From: an uncultured SAR116 cluster alpha proteobacterium
Lineage (GTDB): Bacteria > Pseudomonadota > Alphaproteobacteria > Puniceispirillales > Marisalimonadaceae
DNA: 64,000 nt
Direction of reading: 5' to 3'
NCBI GenBank assembly: GCA_902578805.1
Contig: CACHEH010000002.1
Coordinates: 62,001-126,000, forward strand
Under the pieces are notes generated by a model. The model did not search any database. It saw nothing but the letters and a program-made list of their open reading frames with translations, and was not told the DNA's origin. A program made the translations under genes and the position numbers. How positions within the stretch are numbered: the stretch's first letter is position 1; each line of letters starts with the position of its first letter. Shown piece after piece: positions 18,123 through 29,027 of this stretch.

Positions 18123-21100
18123 TTATTCAAAATATGATTGAAGAGATTTGATATTTAATTTTGAACTCTTTAACGCTTTTATAGCAAGAGTTGCTGCGTT
18201 AGCACCTTGGATAGTAGTATAATAAGGAATTTTATTTAAAAGTGCTGTTTGTCTTAAAGAAAAACTATCTTTAATAGAATTTCTTCCTTCTGCTGTATTA
18301 ATTACAAGTTGTATCTCTTTGGACAACATTGCATCAACTGCATTTGGTCTTCCTTCTATTACTTTTTTGATATATTGAGTTTCAATTTTATTCTCGTTCA
18401 AATATTTTGCAGTTCCTGAGGTTGCACATATTGTAAAACCTAAATTTTTTAAATTATTAGCAATATTCACGACATTTTTTTTATCGCTATCTTTTATAGA
18501 GATGAAGACTTTACCCTCTAAAGGTAAATTTATACCTGCCCCAAGTTGACTTTTTGCAAAAGCTTCTCCAAAAGTTAAACCTATACCCATTACTTCACCA
18601 GTAGATTTCATTTCGGGACCAAGTATGACATCCGTACCAGGAAACCGTGCAAAAGGAAAAACCGCTTCTTTTACAGAAATGTGGTTAACTTTTCTATTTG
18701 ATAAATGAAAATCAGTTAATTTTTTACCAATCATTATTTGAGATGCAATTTTGACAAGTGGAATTCCACTTGACTTAGCAACAAAAGGTATTGTTCTACT
18801 TCCACGAGGGTTTACTTCTAGTATAAATATTTTTTTACCTTGAATTGCAAATTGTATATTAATGAATCCTATGACATTCAAAGATTTTGCCAACTTTTTT
18901 GTTTGTAAAATTATTTTGTCTATTATTTTTTTATCAAGAGTTTGTGGAGGAAGAGCACATGCAGAATCTCCAGAATGTATTCCTGCCTCTTCTATATGTT
19001 CCATAACGCCTGCAATGAATGTCTCATTACCGTCAGAAATAGCATCTACATCAATCTCTACTGCGTTTTTTAAAAAACTATCAATTAAAACTGGATTATC
19101 GCCAGAAACTTTTACGGCTTCATTTATATATGTTTGTAATTGATCTTGGTTATGTACTATTTCCATAGCTCGACCACCAAGGACGTAACTAGGTCTTATT
19201 ACTACTGGGAAACCAATTTGTTTTGTAATCTTGGAGGCTTCATCTTTACTACTTGCCACATCATTTAATGGTTGATTTAATTTCAAGTTTTGTAATAATT
19301 CCTTAAATCTTTTTCTATCTTCAGCTAAATCTATTGCCTCAACTGATGTTCCTAAAATTTTAACACCAGCCTTTTCCAGACTTTTAGCAATTTTGAGTGG
19401 TGTTTGTCCTCCTAATTGAACAACCACTCCAATCACTTTGCCATTTTGACTTTCCTTTTCAATAATAGAAAAGACATCTTCATAATTTAGAGGTTCAAAA
19501 TATAATTTTTCTGAAGTATCATAGTCGGTTGAAACAGTCTCTGGATTGCAATTAATCATTATTGTCTCAAACCCAATTTCAGATAAACTGTAAGCTGCGT
19601 GAACACAGCAATAATCAAATTCTATACCTTGTCCAATTCTATTAGGACCGCCACCAAGAATGACAACCTTATTTTTATTTGTTGGATAGACCTCACATTC
19701 ATTATTCTTATTTTGTTCATAGGTGCTGTAAAGATATGCAGTTTCTGAAAAAAATTCTGCTGCACATGTATCAACTCTTTTATAAGATGGAAAAACATTG
19801 AACTTTGATCTAAGATCACAAATGTTTTGAACATTAATTTGAGTTATTTCAGAAATACGTTTATCAGAAAATCCCATAGATTTAATATTTCTTAAAAACA
19901 TCTCATCCATAACATAATTATTGCTTCTTAGATATTCTTCAACCTGAACTATACCTAAGATCTGCTCTAAAAACCATTTGTCCCAACCAGTAACATTTGA
20001 AATTTCTTCAATAGAAATTTTATGTCTTAAAGCAGATGCTATTCTTAATATTCTTTCTGGAACCTGTTCAGCTAACCAGCCTGATATATTATCTTTAAAA
20101 TTTATATTTTCTTTTTGATCTGGAAAACAAACATCATTAAGACCAGACAAACCGGTTTCAAGAGATCTTAAAGCTTTTTGAAGAGACTCCTGAAAAGATC
20201 TGCCAATAGCCATTGCTTCCCCAACTGACTTCATAGAGGTAGATAAAAAATTATTTGATCCAGGAAATTTTTCAAAAGTAAAGCGAGGAATTTTTGTAAC
20301 TACATAATCTATTGTTGGTTCAAAACTAGCGGGTGTAGATTTTGTAATATCGTTTTGCAATTCGTCTAATGTATATCCAATAGCAAGTTTTGCAGCAACT
20401 TTAGCTATTGGAAAACCAGTTGCTTTTGACGCTAAAGCAGAAGATCTACTTACTCTTGGGTTCATTTCAATTACAATTAACCTACCATTTTCTGGATTAA
20501 GGGCAAATTGTACATTTGATCCTCCAGTATCAACGCCAATTTCTCTCAAAATTGCAATACTTGCATTTCGCATCTTCTGATATTCTTTATCTGTTAAAGT
20601 CAAAGCTGGGGCTACAGTAATAGAATCACCTGTATGAACTCCCATTGGATCAACATTTTCAATAGAACAAATTATTATACAGTTATCTGCATTATCTCTT
20701 ACCACCTCCATTTCGTATTCTTTCCAACCCAGAAGTGATTCTTCAATGAGCACTTCTGTTGTAGGAGATAATTTTAATCCATTAGTAACAATTTGAAGAA
20801 ACTCTTCTTTATTATAAGCAATGCCACCGCCTTCACCTCCAAGAGTAAAAGATGGTCTGATTATTGCTGGTAAACCAACAAATTCTAAAGCAGAAATAGC
20901 TTGATCAATATTTTTTGCAATTTGAGCTCTCGCAGACTCTAAACCAATTTTATTCATACTTTCTTTAAACAATTCTCGGTCTTCTGCCTTATTTATTGAA
21001 TCGGGTTTTGCACCAATAATTTCAATATCGTGCTTTCTTAAAATACCAGAATTGTATAAATCTAAAGTTGCGTTTAGGGCTGTTTGACCTCCCATCGTTG

Positions 21101-21362
21101 GTAGAATAGCATCTGGCTTTTCAATTTTTATGATTTTCTCAATAGTATGTTTTTCTATCGGTTCAATATATGTAGAATCAGCCATAATTGGATCAGTCAT
21201 AATTGTAGCAGGATTGGAATTTATTAGTATAACTCTAATACCCTCCTCTTTAAGTGCTTTGCAAGCTTGTGCTCCAGAGTAATCAAACTCACACGCTTGT
21301 CCAATTACTATAGGGCCTGCTCCAATAATTAAAACTGACTTAACATCTTTACGTTTTGGCAT
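18123..21362 (-). CDS. carB: Carbamoyl-phosphate synthase large subunit
   Basis: 1079 aa, full length. Makes carbamoyl phosphate from bicarbonate, ammonia (tunnelled from CarA) and 2 ATP for pyrimidines and arginine. Two homologous ATP-grasp halves are evident: the first begins '[23 protein letters not shown]', the second repeats as '[21 protein letters not shown]', each with '[18 protein letters not shown]' or '[18 protein letters not shown]'. The C-terminal MGS-like allosteric domain follows 'FAKSQLGAG'. The start overlaps the end of carA by 14 bases, consistent with coupled translation. Confidence 0.98.
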   Translation of the reverse strand: MPKRKDVKSVLIIGAGPIVIGQACEFDYSGAQACKALKEEGIRVILINSNPATIMTDPIMADSTYIEPIEKHTIEKIIKIEKPDAILPTMGGQTALNATLDLYNSGILRKHDIEIIGAKPDSINKAEDRELFKESMNKIGLESARAQIAKNIDQAISALEFVGLPAIIRPSFTLGGEGGGIAYNKEEFLQIVTNGLKLSPTTEVLIEESLLGWKEYEMEVVRDNADNCIIICSIENVDPMGVHTGDSITVAPALTLTDKEYQKMRNASIAILREIGVDTGGSNVQFALNPENGRLIVIEMNPRVSRSSALASKATGFPIAKVAAKLAIGYTLDELQNDITKSTPASFEPTIDYVVTKIPRFTFEKFPGSNNFLSTSMKSVGEAMAIGRSFQESLQKALRSLETGLSGLNDVCFPDQKENINFKDNISGWLAEQVPERILRIASALRHKISIEEISNVTGWDKWFLEQILGIVQVEEYLRSNNYVMDEMFLRNIKSMGFSDKRISEITQINVQNICDLRSKFNVFPSYKRVDTCAAEFFSETAYLYSTYEQNKNNECEVYPTNKNKVVILGGGPNRIGQGIEFDYCCVHAAYSLSEIGFETIMINCNPETVSTDYDTSEKLYFEPLNYEDVFSIIEKESQNGKVIGVVVQLGGQTPLKIAKSLEKAGVKILGTSVEAIDLAEDRKRFKELLQNLKLNQPLNDVASSKDEASKITKQIGFPVVIRPSYVLGGRAMEIVHNQDQLQTYINEAVKVSGDNPVLIDSFLKNAVEIDVDAISDGNETFIAGVMEHIEEAGIHSGDSACALPPQTLDKKIIDKIILQTKKLAKSLNVIGFINIQFAIQGKKIFILEVNPRGSRTIPFVAKSSGIPLVKIASQIMIGKKLTDFHLSNRKVNHISVKEAVFPFARFPGTDVILGPEMKSTGEVMGIGLTFGEAFAKSQLGAGINLPLEGKVFISIKDSDKKNVVNIANNLKNLGFTICATSGTAKYLNENKIETQYIKKVIEGRPNAVDAMLSKEIQLVINTAEGRNSIKDSFSLRQTALLNKIPYYTTIQGANAATLAIKALKSSKLNIKSLQSYFE

Positions 21363-22572
21363 TTTTTGTTTCTATAATTAATTTTAAAAATTCATTAAAC
21401 AAATAAGATGATTCAGTTGGCCCAGGAGAAGCTTCTGGATGATACTGAACTGAAAAAATTGGTAATGATTTATGCCTTATACCTTCTATAGAATTATCAA
21501 ATAAAGAGATATGCGTTACTTCTAAACAATTTGGAAGAGAATCTAGGTCTATTTGATATCCGTGATTTTGGCTTGTAATTTCTACTTTATTTTTAAATAT
21601 ATTTTTGACTGGATGATTTGCTCCTCTATGACCTTGAGGCATTTTATTTGTTTTGGCTCCAAACGATAGTCCAATTAGTTGATGACCAATACATATTCCA
21701 AAAACAGGAATTTTAAGTTGAAATAGATCACTTAACAGTTTTCTACATTTCATTTCTGTTGCTGATGGATCTCCAGGACCATTTGATAAAAAAATACCAT
21801 CTGGTTTGAAATTATTTATATCATCAATTGAGTCATTTTCTGAAAAAACATTAACTTCTGCATTTAAGTTAACAAGATGTCTCAGGATATTTTGTTTTAC
21901 ACCAAAATCTATTACAGCAATTTTGGGATTAAAGTTTTCGAAATTAAAAACTTCTGACGATATTAACTTATGCACGTGTTCGTTAAACTTGTATTGCTTT
22001 TTTGTAGTTATAGATGATGAAAGGTTTAATCCATCCATTTTTGGATGCTCTTTTAATTTATTTTTTAATTCATCTATATTAAAATTCCCACTTTTCTCAT
22101 AAGATATAATTGCATTACAGCTTTTTTGTTTTCGAATTATTTTTGTTAACAATCGAGTGTCAATACCAGAAATACCTGGTATATCATTTTTAATTAACCA
22201 TTTATTAAAACTGATCTCTGATCGCCAATTAGACTCATTAGTTGGGTACTGCCGAACTACAATACCTGCTATGGATTTAGTATTTCCTTCTAAATCAAAT
22301 TTATTAGTACCTATGTTACCGATATGGGGGAAAGTAAAAGTAATGATTTGTCCAGTATATGATGGATCAGTAATTATTTCTTGATAACCAGAAATGGAAG
22401 TATTAAAGCAAATTTCACCTAAGCATTTTTTTTTTGAACCAAATGATCTTCCTAAAAAATATGAACCATCATCTAAAATTAATATACTATCTAATTTATC
22501 ATTTTTATTTATTGAATTTAGATTAAATGGTATATAGCCTTTATCTATAAACTTATTATTAATATTATCCAT
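21349..22572 (-). CDS. carA: Carbamoyl-phosphate synthase small (glutaminase) subunit
   Basis: 407 aa, about 25 residues longer than E. coli CarA because of a polar N-terminal extension before '[13 protein letters not shown]'. The class I amidotransferase triad is present: Cys in '[11 protein letters not shown]', His and Glu in '[13 protein letters not shown]'. The '[31 protein letters not shown]' region is typical of CarA. It supplies ammonia to CarB, whose gene overlaps its 3' end by 14 bases. Upstream lies a 236-base divergent intergenic region shared with yqeY; an AAAGGT about 5 bases before the ATG serves as Shine-Dalgarno. Confidence 0.97.
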   Translation of the reverse strand: MDNINNKFIDKGYIPFNLNSINKNDKLDSILILDDGSYFLGRSFGSKKKCLGEICFNTSISGYQEIITDPSYTGQIITFTFPHIGNIGTNKFDLEGNTKSIAGIVVRQYPTNESNWRSEISFNKWLIKNDIPGISGIDTRLLTKIIRKQKSCNAIISYEKSGNFNIDELKNKLKEHPKMDGLNLSSSITTKKQYKFNEHVHKLISSEVFNFENFNPKIAVIDFGVKQNILRHLVNLNAEVNVFSENDSIDDINNFKPDGIFLSNGPGDPSATEMKCRKLLSDLFQLKIPVFGICIGHQLIGLSFGAKTNKMPQGHRGANHPVKNIFKNKVEITSQNHGYQIDLDSLPNCLEVTHISLFDNSIEGIRHKSLPIFSVQYHPEASPGPTESSYLFNEFLKLIIETKNAKT

Positions 22573-22676
22573 TATGTACCTTTAGGTTTCTAAAAAACTG
22601 GTTTTTAAGATAAATATTTATTGAGTTATTTGGATTAAATAATAAATAATTTTTGCACAAAATTTTCATTAAGATG

Positions 22677-22705
22677 TAATTAAATTGTATTACTATCTAC
22701 GTCAA
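22677..22705 (-). promoter_or_regulatory. Candidate promoter for carA-carB-greA
   Basis: On the minus strand TTGACG (22700-22705) is followed after 17 bases by TAATTA (22677-22682), giving a long 5' leader before carA. The -35 is good and the -10 weak, and random AT-rich sequence easily yields such matches. The rest of the 22573-22808 gap is AT-rich; I see no gene or stable hairpin in it. Confidence 0.3.
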
Positions 22706-22808
22706 TAAATTTTAAAATTATTTGATTAAAATTTTATATATTATGTTATCAATCTTTTAAAATTAGTTTTGGTAAATTAATATCAACATATGTTATTAGG
22801 AAAAATAA

Positions 22809-23273
22809 ATGAATATCAGAGAAAAAGTTTCAAAAAATTTAAAAGAATCAATGATTAAAAAAGATACTAATTTAGTCAGCACTCTTCGATTGATACTGGC
22901 AGCTATCAAAGAAAGAGATATAATATCTAAAGGAAAAGGACATAATTCAGAAATTAATGACAAAGAAATTATTTCCTTACTTCAGACTATGATAAAACAA
23001 AGAAAAGGATCAATTGAGTTGTATGTTAAAGGCAACAGAGTAGATTTAGCAAAAAAAGAAGAACATGAAATTGAGATAATCTCGAATTTTCTGCCAAGCC
23101 AACTCTCGAGGCATGAGATTGATGAAGTAATTAATAAAACTATTAAATCGTCTGAATTTAATTCTATAAAAGATATGGGGAAAATAATAAAGATTATAAA
23201 AGAACAATATGATGGAATGATGGATTTTGGTTACGTCAGTAAAGTTGTCAAAGAAAAACTCTCTAACTTATAG
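22809..23273 (+). CDS. yqeY: YqeY/GatB-domain protein
   Basis: 154 aa. All-helical protein with the YqeY signature: 'LRLILAAIKERDI' (residues about 25-40), 'ISLLQTMIKQRKGSIELY', 'EIEIISNFLPSQLS' and the C-terminal 'DFGYVSKVVKEKLS'. This domain resembles the tail of the amidotransferase GatB; free-standing members have no defined activity, although a tRNA-linked role is suspected. It precedes dnaG by 31 bases and in many alphaproteobacteria heads the yqeY-dnaG-rpoD operon next to divergent carA, as here. An AGGAAAAA lies just before the ATG. Confidence 0.9.
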   Translation: MNIREKVSKNLKESMIKKDTNLVSTLRLILAAIKERDIISKGKGHNSEINDKEIISLLQTMIKQRKGSIELYVKGNRVDLAKKEEHEIEIISNFLPSQLSRHEIDEVINKTIKSSEFNSIKDMGKIIKIIKEQYDGMMDFGYVSKVVKEKLSNL

Positions 23274-23304
23274 TATTTAATTTATTCAGTTAATAAGAAC
23301 AATT

Positions 23305-24972
23305 ATGGATTTAAAAGAAGAAATCAAAAATTCAATTAAACTTTCTGAAGTTATAGGAAAACACTTAATTCTGAAAAAACGCGATAATAATAATTACGTA
23401 GCTCTATGTCCATTTCACAAGGAAAAAACACCTTCTTTTAACATTTCAGATAATAAAGGTTTTTATCATTGTTTTGGTTGTGGAAAAAATGGAGATATTT
23501 TTAATTACTTAATGGACACTGAAAATTTATCTTTTGTAGAGGCGTTAAAAAAATTAGCTGACTATGCAGGAATAAATATAAGCAAGCAAAATTATTTTGT
23601 AGATCCTAAAATTGCAAATCATTTTAACCTTTTGAAAAGAGTCTCTGAATCTTACATAAGTAATCTAAATGCTCCATTAGGTGAAAAAGCCAGAAACTAT
23701 TTACAAAAAAGAGGTTTTAATGAATCAATTATAAAAAATTTTAATTTGGGATATTCTGGTAATTTAAAATCTAACCAGCACTTAGTATCTACTTTGTTAA
23801 AAGAAGGATTTTCTGTAAATGATTTTATTGAGGTAGGTCTGGTAAAAAAAAATGATAATAAAGATTTAATTTTTTTCTTTCAACAAAGAATTATGTTTCC
23901 TATTTCAAATAACTCAGGGAAAATAATTGCATTTGGTGGTAGAATTTTGGGAGATGGACAACCAAAATATTTAAATTCTCCAGAAACCTCTTTATTTCTA
24001 AAAAGTAGTCAATTATTTGGAATTTTTAATGCTAAAAAACTTTTGCATAAAAAACGTTTTATAATTTGTGAGGGTTATACTGACGTCATTTGTCTTCATT
24101 CTCATGGGTACCCTGCTGTTGCTTCTCTTGGGACAGCATTAACAGATAATCAAATAGAAAAAATTTTTAATATAGTTGACGAAGCTTTTTTAGTTTTTGA
24201 CGGTGATATTGCTGGAAAAAATGCTACCGAAAGAGTTTTCCAAAAATATCTTCCAAAACTGAAACTGAAAAAAAAAATAAAATTTATATTTTTGCCTGAC
24301 AAGCTTGATCCTGAGGAATTTATAAAGAATTATGGATTGGCAGAATTTGAAAATCTTTTGGATAAAGCAATAGGAGCTTTTGAAATGCTATGGTCTCAGG
24401 GTTTAAAAATCATAAGAAAAAATGAACCAGAAAGTTATGCATATTCCTGGAATTATTTAAGAACAAAAGTTAATGCTATTGAAAATAATAATATTAAACA
24501 AGCATATCGTGATGAAATAGAAAAAAGAATTAGAATTTTCAGAGAACAAAATAAAAACATACATATTAAAAAAAATATTTTAAGGCCCAATGTTCAAAAA
24601 TTATTTTCAACAAAAAAAAATATGCCGAAGACAGGAGTTGAAATTAGGATTGGTGCTATTATTTATATAATGTTAATCTATCCTAAAATATGTATATTAT
24701 TTGATGAGAAATTATCACTGCTTGATTTAAAAAATAAAAATTTAAATCATATTAAAAATACGTTACTTACGTTGGTTACAAATTTTCCAGAAATAAGTTC
24801 TGAAGATTTAAAGCATCAAATGGAAATTGAAGGTTTTACTGTTCAAATTAATAATTTTATGCAAAGTAATTATTCAAAAAGATTAGATTATGATCTCGAC
24901 AACTTAAATGAAGAAAATATAATTAATATTTTCACCGAGTTATTAGGTTTGTTAGATACGAATAAAATTTAG
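23305..24972 (+). CDS. dnaG: DNA primase
   Basis: 555 aa. Synthesises RNA primers at the fork. N-terminal zinc ribbon with Cys35, His38, Cys56, Cys59 (CPFH...CFGCG), then the RNA-polymerase core 'GYSGN...', and the TOPRIM block 'FIICEGYTDVICLH' and 'FDGDIAGKNATERVF'. The C-terminal helicase-binding region is AT-rich and divergent. An A10 run at 24268-24277 is read in frame (Lys-Lys-Lys-Ile), a useful comparison for the two frameshifted genes elsewhere in this window. 38 bases separate it from rpoD, consistent with the classical macromolecular-synthesis operon arrangement. Confidence 0.96.
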   Translation: MDLKEEIKNSIKLSEVIGKHLILKKRDNNNYVALCPFHKEKTPSFNISDNKGFYHCFGCGKNGDIFNYLMDTENLSFVEALKKLADYAGINISKQNYFVDPKIANHFNLLKRVSESYISNLNAPLGEKARNYLQKRGFNESIIKNFNLGYSGNLKSNQHLVSTLLKEGFSVNDFIEVGLVKKNDNKDLIFFFQQRIMFPISNNSGKIIAFGGRILGDGQPKYLNSPETSLFLKSSQLFGIFNAKKLLHKKRFIICEGYTDVICLHSHGYPAVASLGTALTDNQIEKIFNIVDEAFLVFDGDIAGKNATERVFQKYLPKLKLKKKIKFIFLPDKLDPEEFIKNYGLAEFENLLDKAIGAFEMLWSQGLKIIRKNEPESYAYSWNYLRTKVNAIENNNIKQAYRDEIEKRIRIFREQNKNIHIKKNILRPNVQKLFSTKKNMPKTGVEIRIGAIIYIMLIYPKICILFDEKLSLLDLKNKNLNHIKNTLLTLVTNFPEISSEDLKHQMEIEGFTVQINNFMQSNYSKRLDYDLDNLNEENIINIFTELLGLLDTNKI

Positions 24973-25010
24973 TATTATGAAAATTGAATATAATTTAAAA
25001 TTTTTACATA

Positions 25011-27044
25011 GTGGGTTTATTTATGCTGGCCAAAAATGAAAATAAAAACAAGAATTCTAAATTAAGTAATGATAGTCCTATTTTGGATCTTAATAAATCA
25101 GCAATTAAATCTCTAATAAAAAAAGGGAAAGTTAATGGCTTTGTAACTCTTGACGAGTTAAATCAGGCTTTACCTCCAGGTGAATATACCTCAGAACAGA
25201 TAGAAGATATTCATTCAGCAATTAATGATATGGGATTTAATATCATAGACCAACAAGAAGAAACTTCTTTAGAAGAAATTGAAGATAAAAATGGTGGCAA
25301 TCTCTCTGATGAAGAAGGAGCCAGGTCTGATGATCCAGTTAGAATGTACCTTAAAGAAATGGGTTCTGTCGAACTTTTATCTCGAGAGGGAGAAATATCC
25401 ATAGCAAAAAGAATTGAAGCTGGTAGAGAATTAATGATAGGAGGTATTTATGAATCTCCATTAGCAATGAGAGCTTTTCTAAAATGGAGAGATGAAGTTG
25501 ATGATGGTACAATGTTATTGAGAGATATAATTGATTTAGAAACAACTTATTCCAGAATAAATGGTGGAGCTAATGAACCAGTTTTAGTAAATGAAAGTTT
25601 AGATAATCTTAAACTGAATCATTTAAACTCACAAATTGACACTAATAAATTAGAAAACAAAAAAAATGACAGTTTTGAAGTTGAAAATAAAAAAATCGAT
25701 GATTCTGATGATATTGATAAAGATGAGATTGAAGATAACAACGATAATGAAGATAACGACGATAATGATGACGATGAAATAAATCTATCATTAGTAGCAA
25801 TGGAATCTGAAATTAAAGAACAGATTTTAGAAATGATCGATGAAGTTGCAAAAACATTCAAAGAAATACTTACTCTAAGTGAAAGGAGGATTGCAAGACT
25901 TAGGAAAGGTGAAGTTTTAGTAGCGCGTTCAGAAAAAAGGTTATTAGAACTAAGGATTGTTTTAATAGAACAAATGGAAAAAATTTATCTTAATAACAAT
26001 AGGCAAGAAGAATTAATTGATCAAATGTATGGTTTAAATCGACAAATTACAAATGTTGAAGGGAGCTTATTAAGGCTTGCAGAAAACTCCGGTATAAAGA
26101 GAAAAGATTTTATTAATAGCTGGGTAGGAAATGAGATAAATCATAATTGGGCAATAAACCCGGGTAAAACAAAGCTTTGGGAAAAATTCACTGAAAATAA
26201 TAATGATGAAATTATTAGAATTTGCGACCAGGTTTTTGATTTTGTTAATAATGTCAGTATGCCAGTACAGGAATATAAGAAACTTATTCAAATTATTCAA
26301 AGAGGAGAAAGAGAAGCTGCTCGAGCTAAAAAGGAAATGGTCGAAGCAAACTTAAGGTTAGTTATATCTATCGCAAAAAAATATACAAATAGAGGGTTAC
26401 AGTTTTTAGATTTGATTCAGGAAGGCAACATCGGTCTAATGAAAGCTGTGGATAAGTTTGAGTATAGAAGAGGTTATAAGTTTTCAACTTATGCTACTTG
26501 GTGGATAAGACAAGCAATAACAAGATCTATCGCTGACCAGGCTAGAACTATAAGAATTCCTGTTCATATGATTGAAACAATAAATAAACTTGTAAGAACA
26601 TCAAGACAGATGCTTCATGAAATTGGAAGAGAACCAACACCAGAAGAGTTGTCAGAAAAAATTTCAATGCCACTTGATAAAGTTAGAAAAGTATTAAAAA
26701 TAGCCAAAGAACCAATTTCTCTTGAGACACCTGTTGGAGATGAAGACGATAGCCATCTTGGAGATTTCATTGAAGATAAAATGGCGGTTCAGCCTTTAGA
26801 AGCGGCTATTCATGCTAACTTAAGAGAAACGACTACAAGAATATTAGCAAGTTTGACACCAAGAGAAGAAAGAGTTTTGAGAATGCGTTTTGGAATTGGG
26901 ATGAACACTGACCATACACTTGAAGAGGTTGGACAACAGTTTAGTGTAACTAGAGAACGTATAAGACAAATAGAGGCTAAAGCTTTACGTAAGTTAAAGC
27001 ATCCAACAAGGTCAAGAAAATTAAGGTCTTTTCTTGAACATTAA
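25011..27044 (+). CDS. rpoD: RNA polymerase primary sigma factor RpoD
   Basis: 677 aa from GTG at 25011; an in-frame ATG at 25023 (673 aa) is equally possible and neither has a strong Shine-Dalgarno. Regions seen: 1.1 (residues 30-80), 1.2 ('[22 protein letters not shown]'), the non-conserved region, 2.1-2.4 ('[12 protein letters not shown]...[21 protein letters not shown]...[10 protein letters not shown]'), 3.0 ('IRIPVHMIE'), and 4.1-4.2 with the HTH '[26 protein letters not shown]'. Within the non-conserved region residues about 229-257 are a nearly pure Asp/Glu/Asn tract. The tRNA gene follows 72 bases downstream. Confidence 0.98.
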   Translation: MGLFMLAKNENKNKNSKLSNDSPILDLNKSAIKSLIKKGKVNGFVTLDELNQALPPGEYTSEQIEDIHSAINDMGFNIIDQQEETSLEEIEDKNGGNLSDEEGARSDDPVRMYLKEMGSVELLSREGEISIAKRIEAGRELMIGGIYESPLAMRAFLKWRDEVDDGTMLLRDIIDLETTYSRINGGANEPVLVNESLDNLKLNHLNSQIDTNKLENKKNDSFEVENKKIDDSDDIDKDEIEDNNDNEDNDDNDDDEINLSLVAMESEIKEQILEMIDEVAKTFKEILTLSERRIARLRKGEVLVARSEKRLLELRIVLIEQMEKIYLNNNRQEELIDQMYGLNRQITNVEGSLLRLAENSGIKRKDFINSWVGNEINHNWAINPGKTKLWEKFTENNNDEIIRICDQVFDFVNNVSMPVQEYKKLIQIIQRGEREAARAKKEMVEANLRLVISIAKKYTNRGLQFLDLIQEGNIGLMKAVDKFEYRRGYKFSTYATWWIRQAITRSIADQARTIRIPVHMIETINKLVRTSRQMLHEIGREPTPEELSEKISMPLDKVRKVLKIAKEPISLETPVGDEDDSHLGDFIEDKMAVQPLEAAIHANLRETTTRILASLTPREERVLRMRFGIGMNTDHTLEEVGQQFSVTRERIRQIEAKALRKLKHPTRSRKLRSFLEH

Positions 27045-27068
27045 GTTACACACTTTAACTACTTGCTC

Positions 27069-27097
27069 TTTACATACTCAAATTGTACTTGTATAAA
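27069..27097 (+). promoter_or_regulatory. Promoter of the CAT-anticodon tRNA
   Basis: TTTACA at 27069-27074, 17 bases, then TATAAA at 27092-27097; the mature tRNA begins 19 bases after the -10. This is a good sigma-70-type match and indicates the tRNA is transcribed independently of rpoD. Confidence 0.55.
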
Positions 27098-27115
27098 ACA
27101 TTTATATATCAAAAA

Positions 27116-27192
27116 AGGCCTGTAGCTCAACTGGTTAGAGCCCTCCGCTCATAACGGAGTGGTTGGGGGTTCAAGTCCCTCCAGGCCTACCA
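27116..27192 (+). tRNA. tRNA, anticodon CAT, probably tRNA-Ile2 (lysidine type)
   Basis: 77 bases including encoded CCA. It folds fully: acceptor AGGCCTG (27116-27122) with CAGGCCT (27182-27188), D-stem GCTC/GAGC, anticodon stem CTCCG/CGGAG around loop CTCATAA, T-arm GGGGG-TTCAAGT-CCCTC with one G-T pair, discriminator A, CCA. CAT anticodons belong to initiator Met, elongator Met or Ile2. A paired position 1-72 excludes the usual initiator. C4-G69 and C5-G68 are the acceptor pairs known to favour the lysidine synthetase TilS, against the U4/A5 type pairs of E. coli elongator tRNA-Met, so Ile2 is preferred. TilS is encoded at 55728-57026. Elongator Met remains possible. Confidence 0.9.
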
Positions 27193-27287
27193 AAACATAA
27201 TAAATACATTCAGATTTATACTATTTTTTCTTTGTAATATAACTACAATAGAGTCAATATAATTTTAACTTATTTACAGGATTTGAT

Positions 27288-29018
27288 TTGAAAAAAAAAT
27301 ATGAAGATTTGAGAAGTTATAGATGGTTTGCTCCAAACGACGTTAGATCTTTTGGTCATAGATCTAGAGCTATGCAAATGGGATTAGAAAGAGAGGATTG
27401 GGAAAACAAGCCTATTATTGGTATTATTAACACATGGTCTGATATTCAGCCATGTCATATGCACTTCAAACAAAGAGTTGAAGATGTAAAAAAAGGAATT
27501 TATCAATTAGGTGGTTTCCCAATAGAGCTTCCAGCTATTTCTCTTGCTGAAATGTATGTGAAACCTACAACAATGTTATATAGAAACATGTTGTCAATGG
27601 AAGTGGAGGAACTTATCAGATCTCATCCAATTGACGGAGTTGTTTTGATGGGTGGTTGTGATAAAACCACCCCTGCTTTAATTATGGGAGCGATATCCTT
27701 AAATTTGCCAACAATTTTTTTACCAGCTGGACCAATGTTAAGGGGAAATTATAAAGGTAAATTTTTAGGAAGTGGTTCAGACGGTTGGAAATATTGGGAT
27801 GAATTAAGAGCAGGAAATATTTCTCAAAAAGATTGGGAAGAAGTTGAGACTGGTATTGCTAGATCCTATGGACATTGTATGACAATGGGAACAGCAAGCA
27901 CAATGACTGCTATCGCAGAAGCAATGGGTTTATGTTTACCTGGTGCTAGTTCTATTCCTGCTGCAGACTCTAATCATATTAGAATGTCAGTAAATGTAGG
28001 AAAAAGAATTGTTGAGATGGTATGGGAAGACTTAACTCCAAGAACTATCATAACAGAAAACTCTGTAGAAAATGCTGTTACTGTAGCTATGGCAATGGGT
28101 TGTTCTACTAACGCTATTATTCACTTGATAGCTATGGCAAGGAGAGCCAGTGTTAATTTAACAATGGATGATCTAGATAAAAAGGGAAGAAAAATTCCTT
28201 TAATTGCAAATATAAGACCTTCTGGAAAAGACTATTTAATGGAAGATTTTTATTATGCTGGTGGTATTTTATCTTTGATGTGTTCTTTAGCAAGCCATCT
28301 TAATTTAGAAGAAATAACTGTATCAGGTCTGAAATTATGTGAACTTATTGATGGAAAAGAAACGCTTAATCAAGACATAATTCGGCCTTTAAATAACCCA
28401 ATCTATAAAGAAGGATCACTGGCTGTTTTAAAAGGAAATTTAGCTCCAGATGGTTGTGTTATTAAACCAGCTGCATGTGACAAAAAATTTTTAAAACATA
28501 AAGGTCCAGCTATAGTTTTTGATAGTTATCCAGATATGAAAAAAATTATTGATAGTGATGAATTAGATGTGACAGAAAATCATGTGTTAGTTTTAAGAAA
28601 TGTTGGCCCTGTAGGGGGACCAGGAATGCCTGAGTGGGGAATGATGCCAATACCAAAAAAGCTTCTTAAAAAGGGTGTGCGAGACATGGTTAGAATTTCT
28701 GATGCAAGAATGAGTGGAACTAGTTATGGTGCTTGTATTCTTCATGTTGCTCCAGAAAGTTATGTGGGTGGTCCATTATCATTGTTAGAAACAGGAGATA
28801 TTATAGAGATAAATGTGGACTTGAGGTCAATAAACATGCTTGTAGATGAAAAGACTTTACTTCAAAGAAAAAAGAAAGTTAAAAAAAATAATCCGAAAGC
28901 TGGTAGAGGATGGTTATGGATGTATAGTAATCATGTTCGCCAAGCAAATGAGGGTTGTGACTTTGATTTTTTAGAGAGCGATTTTGGAATTTCTGCGAAA
29001 GAACCTGATATTTTTTAG
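27288..29018 (+). CDS. IlvD/Edd-family dehydratase, sugar-acid (aldonate) type
   Basis: 576 aa. Iron-sulfur dehydratase converting a 2,3-dihydroxy acid to its 2-oxo-3-deoxy product. Cys56 (IQPCH), Cys124 (GGCDKT) and Cys197 (GHCMT) have the same spacing (68 and 73 residues) as the cluster ligands Cys59/127/200 reported for Rhizobium L-arabinonate dehydratase, and the N-terminal 'LRSYRWF...SFGHRSRAMQ' resembles the sugar-acid group rather than biosynthetic IlvD. The start is TTG with AGG 7 bases upstream, followed by nine A. The adjacent RraA-like and UxaA-like genes support a sugar-acid catabolic role; substrate unknown. A genuine dihydroxyacid dehydratase is less likely. Confidence 0.82.
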   Translation: MKKKYEDLRSYRWFAPNDVRSFGHRSRAMQMGLEREDWENKPIIGIINTWSDIQPCHMHFKQRVEDVKKGIYQLGGFPIELPAISLAEMYVKPTTMLYRNMLSMEVEELIRSHPIDGVVLMGGCDKTTPALIMGAISLNLPTIFLPAGPMLRGNYKGKFLGSGSDGWKYWDELRAGNISQKDWEEVETGIARSYGHCMTMGTASTMTAIAEAMGLCLPGASSIPAADSNHIRMSVNVGKRIVEMVWEDLTPRTIITENSVENAVTVAMAMGCSTNAIIHLIAMARRASVNLTMDDLDKKGRKIPLIANIRPSGKDYLMEDFYYAGGILSLMCSLASHLNLEEITVSGLKLCELIDGKETLNQDIIRPLNNPIYKEGSLAVLKGNLAPDGCVIKPAACDKKFLKHKGPAIVFDSYPDMKKIIDSDELDVTENHVLVLRNVGPVGGPGMPEWGMMPIPKKLLKKGVRDMVRISDARMSGTSYGACILHVAPESYVGGPLSLLETGDIIEINVDLRSINMLVDEKTLLQRKKKVKKNNPKAGRGWLWMYSNHVRQANEGCDFDFLESDFGISAKEPDIF

Positions 29019-29027
29019 AGATTAAAA

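Noticed and set aside
25730-25783. GAT/AAC-rich stretch as a DNA repeat or CRISPR-like array
   Set aside because: It is an irregular in-frame Asp/Asn/Glu tract within RpoD, with no spacer periodicity; no CRISPR repeats or cas genes were found in the window.
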